From Prosthecomicrobium sp. N25 (lineage in GTDB: Bacteria; Pseudomonadota; Alphaproteobacteria; Rhizobiales; Ancalomicrobiaceae): a stretch of 64,000 nt of DNA. Below the pieces are notes generated by a model, which ran no database searches, was not told the origin of the DNA, and saw only the letters and a program-made list of their open reading frames with translations. The stretch covers positions 3,073,418-3,137,417 of the forward strand of contig NZ_JBBCAT010000001.1 in NCBI RefSeq assembly GCF_037203705.1, in the 5' to 3' direction. A program made the translations under genes and the position numbers. Shown here one piece after another: positions 1 through 7,330 of the stretch. Each line of letters opens with the position of its first letter. Position 1 is the stretch's first letter.

Positions 1-141
1 CGGGCGGAACTCGACAGGCTGGTCGAGCGCCTGTCGCGGGCGGGCGTCGACCTCGCCGCCGGTGCGGACCTCGACGAGGTCCTGATCGGCGCGACCCGCG
101 CGGCCTGGCTCAAGGACCGGCCCCGGCTCGACACCTTCTGA
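1..141 (+). CDS. C-terminal fragment of an unidentified protein
   Basis: The reading frame is open from the left edge and ends at a TGA at 139-141, giving the last 46 residues of a protein that starts outside the window. The visible part is charged and probably helical, with an LDRLVERL stretch near the start and a WLKDRPRLDTF ending. I do not recognise the family. The next gene on the same strand starts 178 bases later, so they need not be co-transcribed. That this is a real gene end rests only on the open frame and codon pattern, which match the neighbours. Confidence 0.45.
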   Translation, partial: RAELDRLVERLSRAGVDLAAGADLDEVLIGATRAAWLKDRPRLDTF

Positions 142-319
142 AGACGCCGTTCAGGGCGGGTTCAGCGCGGGGGCCGTAACGTCAGGAGAACGGCCGGGCG
201 CGACGCCCCGCCACTCCCATCCGGATACCGACCGAAAGCGCCGGGCGCGAATGCGCGCCCGAACGGATCCTCATGCGCTGCCCCCGGGCCGCGCGGCCAA
301 CCGACGAGGAGTTCGATCC

Positions 320-1210
320 ATGGCAAAGCGTCTCATCGCGGCAGCCCTCGGCGGCGTCGCCCTCGCGGCCGCCGCCCCTGCCGAGGCCAGGCCCTTCGGG
401 ATCGTGGTCGGCTTCGGGCACGGCTGGCACGGGCCGGCCTGGCACGAGCCGGTCTACGTCCCCCAGGTCTACGCGCCGCCCGTCTACGAGCCCGAATGGA
501 TCGAGGAGGATGACGACGAGGCCGTCCCGGTCCGCCCGCGCCGCACCTGGTCGAAGCCCGCCGGCAAGGCGAAACCGCGGATCGTGCGGACCGAGACGTC
601 CAGGCATGCGCCCCGCCACGTCGTGCGCGACGCGGACACGCCGCCGCGCGGCACCCGGTCGGCCGCGCGCGGCGGCTCGGACGGACCCGGCCCCGGCGGC
701 AGCGGCGGCCCGGGCGGTCCGGTCTCGCCCGCCTCCCGCGACGGCGGCGGCGCTCCGCGCTTCGCGGCGGTGCCGGACGGCGGCGGCCCCGGCAACGGCT
801 CGGGCGGCGGCGGCGGGCCGGCCTTCTCGCGCGCCCCGGGCGGCGGCGGGGGCGGCGGCGGAACGACCTTCTCCCGCAGCCCCTCGGGACCCGGCGGCGG
901 CTCCGGCGGCTCGGGCGGTCCGATCTTCTCCGGCGCGCCGACGAACGGCGGCGGCGGCTCCGGCGGGCCGGTCTTCTCCCGTCGTCCCGACGGAGGCGGC
1001 GCCGGCTCGGGCGGCAGCGGCGGACCCATCTTTTCGACCGCGCCCAGCCAGTCGGGCGGCTCCACGGGCCGGTTCTTCTCCCGCGCGCCCGGCGGCGGCG
1101 GCGGCTCCAACGGCGCGGTGATCTCGCGGGGCCCCGTGGGCAACGGCGGCGGTCGCTCCTTCTCCTCCATCGGCGGCAGCGGCTCGGGCACCTTCACCCG
1201 CCGCAAATGA
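320..1210 (+). CDS. secreted glycine-rich repeat protein
   Basis: Predicted 296-residue exported protein of unknown function. The ATG at 320 follows a GAGGAG ribosome-binding site. Residues 1-23 form a Sec signal peptide ending in AEA. A His/Trp/Tyr/Pro-rich segment follows (about 24-60, with [11 protein letters not shown]), then an acidic run (EEDDDE), then a long Gly/Ser/Pro-rich tail. In the tail a motif of the type GGP-x-FSR-x-P recurs about six times, separated by glycine tracts. Repeats of this kind suggest a flexible surface or cell-wall-associated protein. No catalytic domain is seen. Codon use is strongly GC-biased but in keeping with the region. Confidence 0.7.
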   Translation: MAKRLIAAALGGVALAAAAPAEARPFGIVVGFGHGWHGPAWHEPVYVPQVYAPPVYEPEWIEEDDDEAVPVRPRRTWSKPAGKAKPRIVRTETSRHAPRHVVRDADTPPRGTRSAARGGSDGPGPGGSGGPGGPVSPASRDGGGAPRFAAVPDGGGPGNGSGGGGGPAFSRAPGGGGGGGGTTFSRSPSGPGGGSGGSGGPIFSGAPTNGGGGSGGPVFSRRPDGGGAGSGGSGGPIFSTAPSQSGGSTGRFFSRAPGGGGGSNGAVISRGPVGNGGGRSFSSIGGSGSGTFTRRK

Positions 1211-1331
1211 CGCGACCGTTCGGCGCCCCGGGCACCGCGGGTCCGGGGCCGCCATCCCCTTGCTTTCCCGGTGCCGATGGTCCATTCCCCGCCGGGACGG
1301 CCGCAGGGCCGCGAGAGGGGACCGACCCGCC

Positions 1332-2408
1332 ATGACCGACAGCGCCGGCAACACCTGGACCTACGCCAAGGCGGGCGTCGACATCGATGCCGGCAACGCC
1401 CTCGTCCGGCGCATCAAGCCCTTCGTCAAGGCCACCGCCCGCCCCGGCGCCGACGCCGAGATCGGCGGTTTCGGCGGCCTCTTCGACCTCAAGGCCTGCG
1501 GCTATGACGACCCCGTCCTGGTCGCCGCCAACGACGGCGTCGGCACCAAGCTCAAGGTCGCCATCGAGGCCGGCCTGCACGACCACGTCGGCAAGGACCT
1601 GGTCGCGATGTCGGTCAACGACCTCGTCGTGCAGGGTGCCGAGCCGCTGTTCTTCCTCGACTACTTCGCCGCCGGCAAGCTCGACGTCGACACCGCCGCC
1701 ACCGTCATCAAGGGCATCGCCGAGGGCTGCCGCATGGCCGGCGCCGCCCTGATCGGCGGCGAGACCGCCGAGATGCCCGGCCTGTACGCGGACGGCGACT
1801 ACGATCTGGCGGGCTTCGCCGTCGGCGCCGTCGAGCGCGCCCGCATCCTGCCGCGCCCCGACGTCGGCCCGGGCGACGTCGTCCTCGGGCTCGCCTCCTC
1901 GGGCGTCCATTCGAACGGCTTCTCGCTCGTCCGGCGGCTCGTCGCCGAGGCCGGCCTCGGCTGGGCCGACGAGGCGCCCTTTGCGCCCGGCACGACCCTC
2001 GGCGCGGCGCTGCTGACGCCGACCCGCATCTACGTGAAGCCGCTCCTCGCCGTCCTGCGCGAGACCACAGCCGTCAAGGCGCTCGCCCACATCACCGGCG
2101 GCGGCTTCTGGGAGAACATCCCCCGCGTCCTGCCCGCCGGCACGGCCGCGCGCATCGATCTCGGCGCCGTGCCGGTCCTGCCCGTCTTCAAGTGGCTGTC
2201 GCAGGTCGGCGGCGTCGCCGAGCGCGAGATGCTGCGCACCTTCAACTGCGGCATCGGCATGGTGGCGGTGGTCGAGGCCGAGGCGGCCGAGGCGGTCGCC
2301 GACGGGCTGGCCGCGCGCGGCGAGACGGTCGTGCGGCTCGGGGTGGTCGAGGCCGGGCCGGACGAACCCTTCGTCGATCCGGTCGGCCGTCTCGACCTCG
2401 CCTGGTGA
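1332..2408 (+). CDS. purM: phosphoribosylformylglycinamidine cyclo-ligase
   Basis: PurM (AIR synthetase) closes the imidazole ring of formylglycinamidine ribonucleotide with ATP, the fifth step of purine synthesis in the cytosol. The 358-residue length is normal. Typical family segments are visible: [14 protein letters not shown] near the N-terminus, [11 protein letters not shown] around residue 140, and [13 protein letters not shown]. The ATG at 1332 is preceded by GAGAGGGG. The stop codon lies six bases before the preferred ATG of purN and overlaps an in-frame GTG of that gene, so the two are very likely one transcript with translational coupling. Confidence 0.97.
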   Translation: MTDSAGNTWTYAKAGVDIDAGNALVRRIKPFVKATARPGADAEIGGFGGLFDLKACGYDDPVLVAANDGVGTKLKVAIEAGLHDHVGKDLVAMSVNDLVVQGAEPLFFLDYFAAGKLDVDTAATVIKGIAEGCRMAGAALIGGETAEMPGLYADGDYDLAGFAVGAVERARILPRPDVGPGDVVLGLASSGVHSNGFSLVRRLVAEAGLGWADEAPFAPGTTLGAALLTPTRIYVKPLLAVLRETTAVKALAHITGGGFWENIPRVLPAGTAARIDLGAVPVLPVFKWLSQVGGVAEREMLRTFNCGIGMVAVVEAEAAEAVADGLAARGETVVRLGVVEAGPDEPFVDPVGRLDLAW

Positions 2409-2413
2409 CGGCC

Positions 2414-3082
2414 ATGGTGCGGCGGCGGCGCGTCGGCATCGCGATCTCGGGCGGCGGATCCAACATGGCCGCGCTGGTCGCGGCCGCACGCGCGGCGGAC
2501 TATCCCGCCGAGGTCGCTCTTGTCGTCTCGAACCGGCCGGACGCCGGCGGCCTCGCCAAGGCGGCCGCGGCCGGCGTCCCGACCGCGGTCGTGGACCACA
2601 AGGCCTTCGGCGACCGCCAGGCCTTCGAGATCGCGCTTCACGCCGAGATGGTCCGGCACGACGTCGAGCTCGTCTGCCTCGCCGGCTTCATGCGGCTGCT
2701 GACGCCCTGGTTCATCGAGTCCTGGATGGACCGGATGATCAACATCCACCCGTCCCTGCTCCCCGCCTTCCCGGGGCTCCACACCCACGCGCGCGCCCTC
2801 GCCGAGGGCGTGAAACTCGCCGGTTGCACGGTCCACTTCGTCCGACACGCCATGGACACCGGCCCGGTCGTCGGCCAGGCCGCCGTCCCCGTGCTGTCCG
2901 CCGATACGCCCGAGACCCTCGCGGCCCGCGTGCTCGCCGCCGAGCACCGGCTCTATCCCCGTTGCCTCGCCCTGGTCGCCTCCGGCCGCGCCGCGGTGGT
3001 GCGGGAGGGCGGCACCGAGCGCGTGGCGATCGCCGCGGAGCCGCCACCACCGGAGGCCTTCGTCTGGCCGTCCCGGGACTGA
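2414..3082 (+). CDS. purN: phosphoribosylglycinamide formyltransferase
   Basis: PurN transfers a formyl group from 10-formyltetrahydrofolate to GAR, the third step of purine synthesis. The 222-residue protein starts with the phosphate-binding ISGGGSNM loop. It carries the catalytic set Asn110, His112 (in INIHPSLLPAFPG) and Asp148 (in DTGPVVGQ). I chose the ATG at 2414. An in-frame GTG at 2405, overlapping the purM stop as GTGA, is an alternative that would add three residues and fits translational coupling. The gene directly follows purM, as in many proteobacteria. Confidence 0.96.
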   Translation: MVRRRRVGIAISGGGSNMAALVAAARAADYPAEVALVVSNRPDAGGLAKAAAAGVPTAVVDHKAFGDRQAFEIALHAEMVRHDVELVCLAGFMRLLTPWFIESWMDRMINIHPSLLPAFPGLHTHARALAEGVKLAGCTVHFVRHAMDTGPVVGQAAVPVLSADTPETLAARVLAAEHRLYPRCLALVASGRAAVVREGGTERVAIAAEPPPPEAFVWPSRD

Positions 3083-3234
3083 CACGCGGTTTCTGTCGGA
3101 CGGCCCGGCCGGATTGCAGACAATTGCTCGCGTTTTCGTGACCGCGGCCTTACTACATTCCAGACTTTAGATTGAACGCGCCCACAACCTTGCGCATTGT
3201 CGATCCGAACCGACAGATCTTCGGAGGTTGTCCC

Positions 3235-3450
3235 ATGCGTTCCCTTGCCAAGCCCGCGCTCGTCGCCGCCCTCTTCGCCGCCGTCTCGTCCGGCGAGGCC
3301 CTCGCCCAGGCCGGTAAGCCTGCGGTGCGCCTGACCAACCAGAGCCAGGGCCAGACCGTTCAGCCCGCGCGCGTCGCCGCGCCGGCGCCTGCGGCCAAGA
3401 GCTGCAACACCATGCTGTGCCCGCAGTTCGTGGTCGTCACCGGCTACTGA
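3235..3450 (+). CDS. small secreted protein with C-terminal CxxxxC motif
   Basis: A 71-residue exported protein of unknown function. The ATG at 3235 follows a clear GGAGG eight bases upstream. Residues 1-25 form a signal peptide (SLAKPALVAALFAAV, then ALAQA). The mature part is short and Ala/Pro-rich and ends in SCNTMLCPQFVVVTGY, with two cysteines that could form a disulphide in the periplasm. I recall similar small proteins in other Hyphomicrobiales, but this is memory, not a search. It is convergent with the gene at 3518-3841. Confidence 0.6.
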   Translation: MRSLAKPALVAALFAAVSSGEALAQAGKPAVRLTNQSQGQTVQPARVAAPAPAAKSCNTMLCPQFVVVTGY

Positions 3451-3487
3451 GCCGGCCCACCCCGGCCGCTGCCTCTCGACTCCCGCC

Positions 3488-3504
3488 GCCGGCCACGGGC
3501 CGGC
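3488..3504. terminator. candidate bidirectional hairpin
   Basis: A perfect 7-bp inverted repeat, GCCGGCC-ACG-GGCCGGC, lies between two convergent small genes. It could act as a transcription terminator in both directions, although no T-run follows. Confidence 0.4.
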
Positions 3505-3517
3505 GCCGCCCGTCCGC

Positions 3518-3841
3518 CTACTTCGCGCAGGCGGGCACGCTGCCCAGGAGTTCGCGCATCCACGCGTCCGGGATACGGCTCGATTCGGTCAGGCCGGCCA
3601 GATCGGGATCCTTGACGCCACGCATCACGCGCTGGGCCGCGCATTGGCAGGCGTCGACGATCTTCATCTTGTCGGCGTCCTTGCGGCTGTTCTCGGTATA
3701 GACGCAGGTGTCGAGCAAGGCGCGCCGGACATAGTCCCGGTCGATCGTCTTCTCGACCGCCTGCGCGCCCGCGAGGCCGGCCGCCAGGAGCACCGTCGCG
3801 GCCGCGATCCCACCCGTCAGGCGCAAAGCCCGGCTCGTCAT
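3518..3841 (-). CDS. small periplasmic cysteine-containing protein
   Basis: A 107-residue protein of unknown function. It has a signal peptide (residues 1-28, hydrophobic GIAAATVLLAAGLAG followed by AQA). The mature part of about 80 residues is charged, with four cysteines in the pattern TCV, ACQC and PACAK, which suggests a disulphide-stabilised helical domain in the periplasm. It converges on the small secreted gene at 3235-3450, and a short gap separates it from the regulator gene at 3905-4645 on the same strand. I do not recognise a named family. Confidence 0.6.
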   Translation of the reverse strand: MTSRALRLTGGIAAATVLLAAGLAGAQAVEKTIDRDYVRRALLDTCVYTENSRKDADKMKIVDACQCAAQRVMRGVKDPDLAGLTESSRIPDAWMRELLGSVPACAK

Positions 3842-3904
3842 ACGTCCACCCCCGTCCCGGCGACTCCCGCCTGACGCATGGGTACAGCGACCGGGCCACT
3901 CCGC

Positions 3905-4645
3905 TCAAGAGGCGACCGCGACGCGATGCGCGTCCGGCTGACAACCGTCGCGCCGACGGCTCCGCTCCGCTTCCATGTGCTCGTTCCAGCTCTTGAGCAG
4001 CACCGCCCGGCGGGTCGGATAGCGCTCGGCCAGTTCGTCGACCCGGTCGATGCGGTCCGTGCGGAAATGGCGGAAGCCCTGCCGGAGCTCGCACCAGGCG
4101 ATCAGGATGCGCGCCGCCTCCAGGTATCCGAGCGCGATCGGCCAGACGGTGCGCTGCGTGAAGGCCCCCTTCTCGTCCCGGTAGGCGAGCCCGAGCTTGC
4201 GCCCGTTGCGCAGCGCCCGCCGCAGGATGCCGAGATCGACCCGGTCCTCGGCGGCCTCCCTGTAGCTCGGCGCGATCAGCTGGGCGTCGGCGAAGACGGG
4301 CTTCAGCGGCGCGGGGATCACCGCCAGGATCTTGGCGATGGCGTCCTCCGCCGCGCGCACGAGCCCGGGATCGCCCCGCTCCTTCACAAAGTTGGCACCG
4401 AGCATCAGCGCCTCCAGCTCGTCGGCGCCGAACATCAGGGGCGGCAGGTCGAAGCCGGGATCGAGCACGTAGCCGATCCCCGCCTCGCCGCGGATCGGCA
4501 CCCCGGTTCCCTGGAGCTGCAGGATGTCGCGATAGACGGTCCGGACCGAGATGCCGAACTCGCCCGCGATGGTGTCGGCCGTCACCGGCCGGCGGTGGCG
4601 GCGCAGGATCTGGACGAGGTTCAGGAGGCGCTCGGTCTTCTGCAT
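3905..4645 (-). CDS. YafY-type HTH-WYL transcriptional regulator
   Basis: A 246-residue transcription factor. The N-terminal winged helix (about residues 1-60; RHRRPVTADTIAGEFGIS then RTVYRDI) is of the HTH_11 type. The C-terminal half (about 130-220) is a WYL domain, a proposed ligand sensor, with LGLAYRDEKGAFTQRTVWPIAL. The start at 4645 was chosen because residues before it do not match the family and an AGGA lies upstream. An inverted repeat covers that ribosome-binding site, so the gene may repress itself. It follows the acetyltransferase gene on the same strand. The ligand is unknown. Confidence 0.88.
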   Translation of the reverse strand: MQKTERLLNLVQILRRHRRPVTADTIAGEFGISVRTVYRDILQLQGTGVPIRGEAGIGYVLDPGFDLPPLMFGADELEALMLGANFVKERGDPGLVRAAEDAIAKILAVIPAPLKPVFADAQLIAPSYREAAEDRVDLGILRRALRNGRKLGLAYRDEKGAFTQRTVWPIALGYLEAARILIAWCELRQGFRHFRTDRIDRVDELAERYPTRRAVLLKSWNEHMEAERSRRRDGCQPDAHRVAVAS

Positions 4646-4654
4646 GGCGGCGAT

Positions 4655-4687
4655 CCTGACACGAGTCTCCTGTCGATCCGTGTCAGG
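4655..4687. promoter_or_regulatory. inverted repeat, candidate operator of the WYL regulator
   Basis: CCTGACACG at 4655-4663 pairs perfectly with CGTGTCAGG at 4679-4687, with a 15-base spacer. It lies 10-42 bases upstream of the regulator's ATG, covers its ribosome-binding site and overlaps the stop codon of the preceding gene. Autoregulation is an inference. Confidence 0.45.
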
Positions 4688-5924
4688 AGCGTGGCAGGAG
4701 CGGCCCGGACGCGGACGGCTCGGCCGCCGCGTGCCGGGCGAGCCGGCGCGCGATCGGCTGCCGGATGCGGGCGGGGAGCGCCAGGAAGGCGTCCCTGAGC
4801 CGCGGACGGAGCCGGCGCGACCAGCCGTCGAGCCAGAACCGGCCGACGATCCCGAACGGCACCGCCACGTCGACCACCTCGCAGGCGCTGTCCGTCCACA
4901 GGAACTTGTATGGCACCGCCGGGGCGAGAAGGTCCGCCGTGGCGACCCCGCGCTCCGACAGCACCCGCATGATGTCCTCGAGATGCAGCTTGCCGGGGCT
5001 GACCTCGTCGTAGCCCGGGTCTCGGGCGGTGATGTAGGCATAGTAGCGGCCCTGGTGCAGGAAGCCCCACTGGACCGAGATCGGCACCTCGTCCGCCATG
5101 AGACCCATGGCCAGGATCTCGAGGCCCGGCGCGTCCGGAAGCCCGTCCACGAAGGCACGGAAGCCGGGGTCCATGAAGGCGGTCGAGGTGAGCCCCTTTT
5201 CCTCCAGGGTCTGCAGGCGCTTCTCGAAGCCGACCGCCAGGGCCTCCCGCAATGCGGCGGGGCTGAAGATCCGGTGCTCCACCCGCGTCGCGATGCGGGC
5301 GAGGCGGTTGCGCTGGTTGCGCAGGTTCTTCCGGGACTTCGTCGACAGCGTCTTGAGCAGCGGCTCGAAGCCGCCGGCCGCCGCGAGATCCACATAGGGG
5401 GCCGCGTCCACGCTGCCGATCGCGAAGCCGCGCGCCATCAGGGGGGCGCGCAGGGGCGAGTCGGCGCGCATGCGGCGGAGCACGAGACCGTCGATCGCCG
5501 CGCCTCCGAAGAGCGCGTCGAGCACCGCCCGCGCCACCGCCTCCCCGTCCGCATCGTCGGCGGCGAGGATGTCGCCGTACTGGCCGAAGGGCGCGCCGAG
5601 CTCGACCGCGAGCCGGACAGGTCCCTGCCGGACGACCCGCAGCGGCGCCACCGCGATGAGTTCGCCGCGCCGGCGCACCGCCACGACCAGCGGAGCGGAC
5701 CCGTCCCGGCCGGCGTGATGCCGGGCGGCATGCATCGACCAGGCGGCGGACTGGAACAGCACGGGCCGGCTGCAGCGCCGCTCCAGCGCCTCCCAGTCCG
5801 GGCGGAGAGCCTCTATCGCCTCGAGTGTATCGAGACGTTCGGCCACGAGGCTGTCGCGCGCCGTCGTATCGGAGGCGGGGGCACGGGTCAGCGCGGCCGT
5901 CGCGGAGAGCGCCGCCATGGTCAT
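4683..5924 (-). CDS. FemAB/BioF2-like GNAT acetyltransferase
   Basis: A 413-residue cytosolic protein of the Acetyltransf_6 type (duplicated GNAT fold, as in FemAB peptidyltransferases and BioF2-like proteins). The C-terminal GNAT half is clearest: LSTKSRKNLRNQRNRL, then LQTLEEKGL, the core strand VPISVQWGFLHQGRYYAYI and GKLHLEDIMRVL. It presumably transfers an acyl or aminoacyl group; the substrate is unknown. The ATG at 5924 overlaps the TGA of the upstream cupin/JmjC-like gene as ATGA, so the two are translationally coupled. The WYL regulator follows 37 bases downstream of the stop. Confidence 0.85.
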   Translation of the reverse strand: MTMAALSATAALTRAPASDTTARDSLVAERLDTLEAIEALRPDWEALERRCSRPVLFQSAAWSMHAARHHAGRDGSAPLVVAVRRRGELIAVAPLRVVRQGPVRLAVELGAPFGQYGDILAADDADGEAVARAVLDALFGGAAIDGLVLRRMRADSPLRAPLMARGFAIGSVDAAPYVDLAAAGGFEPLLKTLSTKSRKNLRNQRNRLARIATRVEHRIFSPAALREALAVGFEKRLQTLEEKGLTSTAFMDPGFRAFVDGLPDAPGLEILAMGLMADEVPISVQWGFLHQGRYYAYITARDPGYDEVSPGKLHLEDIMRVLSERGVATADLLAPAVPYKFLWTDSACEVVDVAVPFGIVGRFWLDGWSRRLRPRLRDAFLALPARIRQPIARRLARHAAAEPSASGPLLPRS

Positions 5925-6865
5925 TTCCTCAGCGCGTAGGCTTCGATGCTGCGCACACCGAGCGGCGCCGTCGGATCGACCCGGAAGTCGATCGTGAAGG
6001 GACGCTTGCGCGCCTTCTGCAGCCCGGTGACCTTGTAGGCCGCCGCCAGGCCGCACTTGGCCATCGCCGCGATCCCGTCCGTCGACTGCGACAGCCGCGC
6101 GCCGGGCACGTAGCGCCGCAGGATGCCGTTGGCGTAGTTGACCAGGTAGGCGTTGCGCAGCTCGTCGGTCCAGTGCTCGGTGGTGAAAGACACGTTCAGG
6201 CAGTCGTGGTTGACGATCCGGTGCGGGCAGTTGAGCGGCCAGTGCAGCATGCGGCCGGGCTCCAGGTCGACCACCTCGGCGTAGTCGTCGAACCAGGGCT
6301 GGTAATCCAGGCTGACCTCGTGGGCCTCGCCGAGGACGATCTTCTCGATCCGATCCTGCGGCAGGAAGGGCGCCGAGTTCGGATAGGCGTAGACCTTCTT
6401 GACGCCGCGCACCTGCCAGAGCGTCTGCCCCGGCACGTCGGCATGATAGTAGACCTGGATCTTCGGCGAGGAGATGAGGATGCTCATCTTGTGCCGGTAG
6501 GTCTTCTGGCCCGTCCGCTCGTCGAGCTCCTCGTAGATGTCGCGAAGCATGCCGGCATAGGCCGGATCCACCTCGCCCGGGTTCTGGATCAGGATCCAGA
6601 TCCGCCCCTGGCGCACCGTCTCGATCACCTCGCGGCCGGAGAGCCCGACGATCTCGCCCTCGCGCCGGCTGCGCGGGTCGTGCGTGACAGGGTCCATGGT
6701 GTTGACGTGATAGGAGCCGCGCGGCAGGCGGTCGATGAGGGACGCCAGCGCGTCGTCCGAGAAATGAGGCGAGGTATGGAAAGCATGGCCGAGGTTCACG
6801 GTATGCTTGCCGAAGAGTTCGGCATGCCGATGCTGAAAGTCGGTGAAGACGCAATCCCGCAACAT
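5921..6865 (-). CDS. cupin-8/JmjC-like protein, possible Fe(II)-dependent oxygenase
   Basis: A 314-residue protein resembling cupin_8/jumonji-like oxygenases. A putative metal site is formed by His141 and Asp143 (YYHADVPGQ) with His215 (WPLNCPHRIVNH), the usual HxD...H facial triad. QVRGVKKVYAYP looks like the strand after the first ligands. The start at 6865 was chosen because AGGAGG stands eight bases before it; the frame is open further upstream but that part lies in AT-rich promoter DNA. It is the first gene of a coupled pair with the acetyltransferase and is divergent from the orphan gene at 7061. The substrate is unknown. Confidence 0.75.
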   Translation of the reverse strand: MLRDCVFTDFQHRHAELFGKHTVNLGHAFHTSPHFSDDALASLIDRLPRGSYHVNTMDPVTHDPRSRREGEIVGLSGREVIETVRQGRIWILIQNPGEVDPAYAGMLRDIYEELDERTGQKTYRHKMSILISSPKIQVYYHADVPGQTLWQVRGVKKVYAYPNSAPFLPQDRIEKIVLGEAHEVSLDYQPWFDDYAEVVDLEPGRMLHWPLNCPHRIVNHDCLNVSFTTEHWTDELRNAYLVNYANGILRRYVPGARLSQSTDGIAAMAKCGLAAAYKVTGLQKARKRPFTIDFRVDPTAPLGVRSIEAYALRK

Positions 6866-7005
6866 GAAAAGCCTCCTCGTACGTGGCCTGTACGCTGAGG
6901 AACAGTATGGGAATTTAGTAAATGGAATCAACACAATGCATGTCGGCAAGCTGACCTGATTGGATTAACCTTCAATATTCATGGTAAACACGGTGGAAGG
7001 TGGCC

Positions 7006-7034
7006 TTGACCCTACGGAGCATGCGCGCTAAAAT
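7006..7034 (+). promoter_or_regulatory. sigma-70-type promoter
   Basis: TTGACC at 7006-7011 and TAAAAT at 7029-7034 are separated by exactly 17 bases, close to the vegetative consensus. The ATG of the downstream orphan gene lies 26 bases after the -10 box, with an AGGGAGA ribosome-binding site between. The surrounding 6900-7060 region is markedly AT-rich for this window. Confidence 0.65.
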
Positions 7035-7060
7035 TGCAGTGCCTTTAGGGAGACGCTATC

Positions 7061-7330
7061 ATGGATAGAACAACCTTCACCTTCAAAGCATCTGACAAAC
7101 CAATGACTATATTTGCCGGTGTGTCGCCGCGTGATCTGACGATCAAGAACGAAGGCGGTCACCCCATCGAATGCAGTTACTCGGGAAAGGTGCACATTAT
7201 AAATTCAGGGAATTCGATCTATCTGGTGGAGCCCGGAACCATAACCCTCCGCGTGCCGGGCCCGGAGTCGACGTCCGAGCAGGCGACCGTGTCCGTACTG
7301 TCTTGTTGCCCGTCTAATCGGCCAGCCTGA
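7061..7330 (+). CDS. small orphan protein in an AT-rich patch
   Basis: An 89-residue protein of unknown function that I do not recognise. It has no signal peptide and looks beta-strand-rich (alternating TFTFKA, DLTIKNE, VHIINSG, SIYLVEPGTITLRV), ending in LSCCPSNRPA. The gene has a good promoter (7006-7034) and an AGGGAGA ribosome-binding site. Base composition up to about 7220 is clearly lower in GC than all neighbours, a sign of recent acquisition. Its 3' end overlaps the convergent oxidoreductase gene by 17 bases. It is divergent from the cupin/JmjC-acetyltransferase pair. Confidence 0.6.
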   Translation: MDRTTFTFKASDKPMTIFAGVSPRDLTIKNEGGHPIECSYSGKVHIINSGNSIYLVEPGTITLRVPGPESTSEQATVSVLSCCPSNRPA

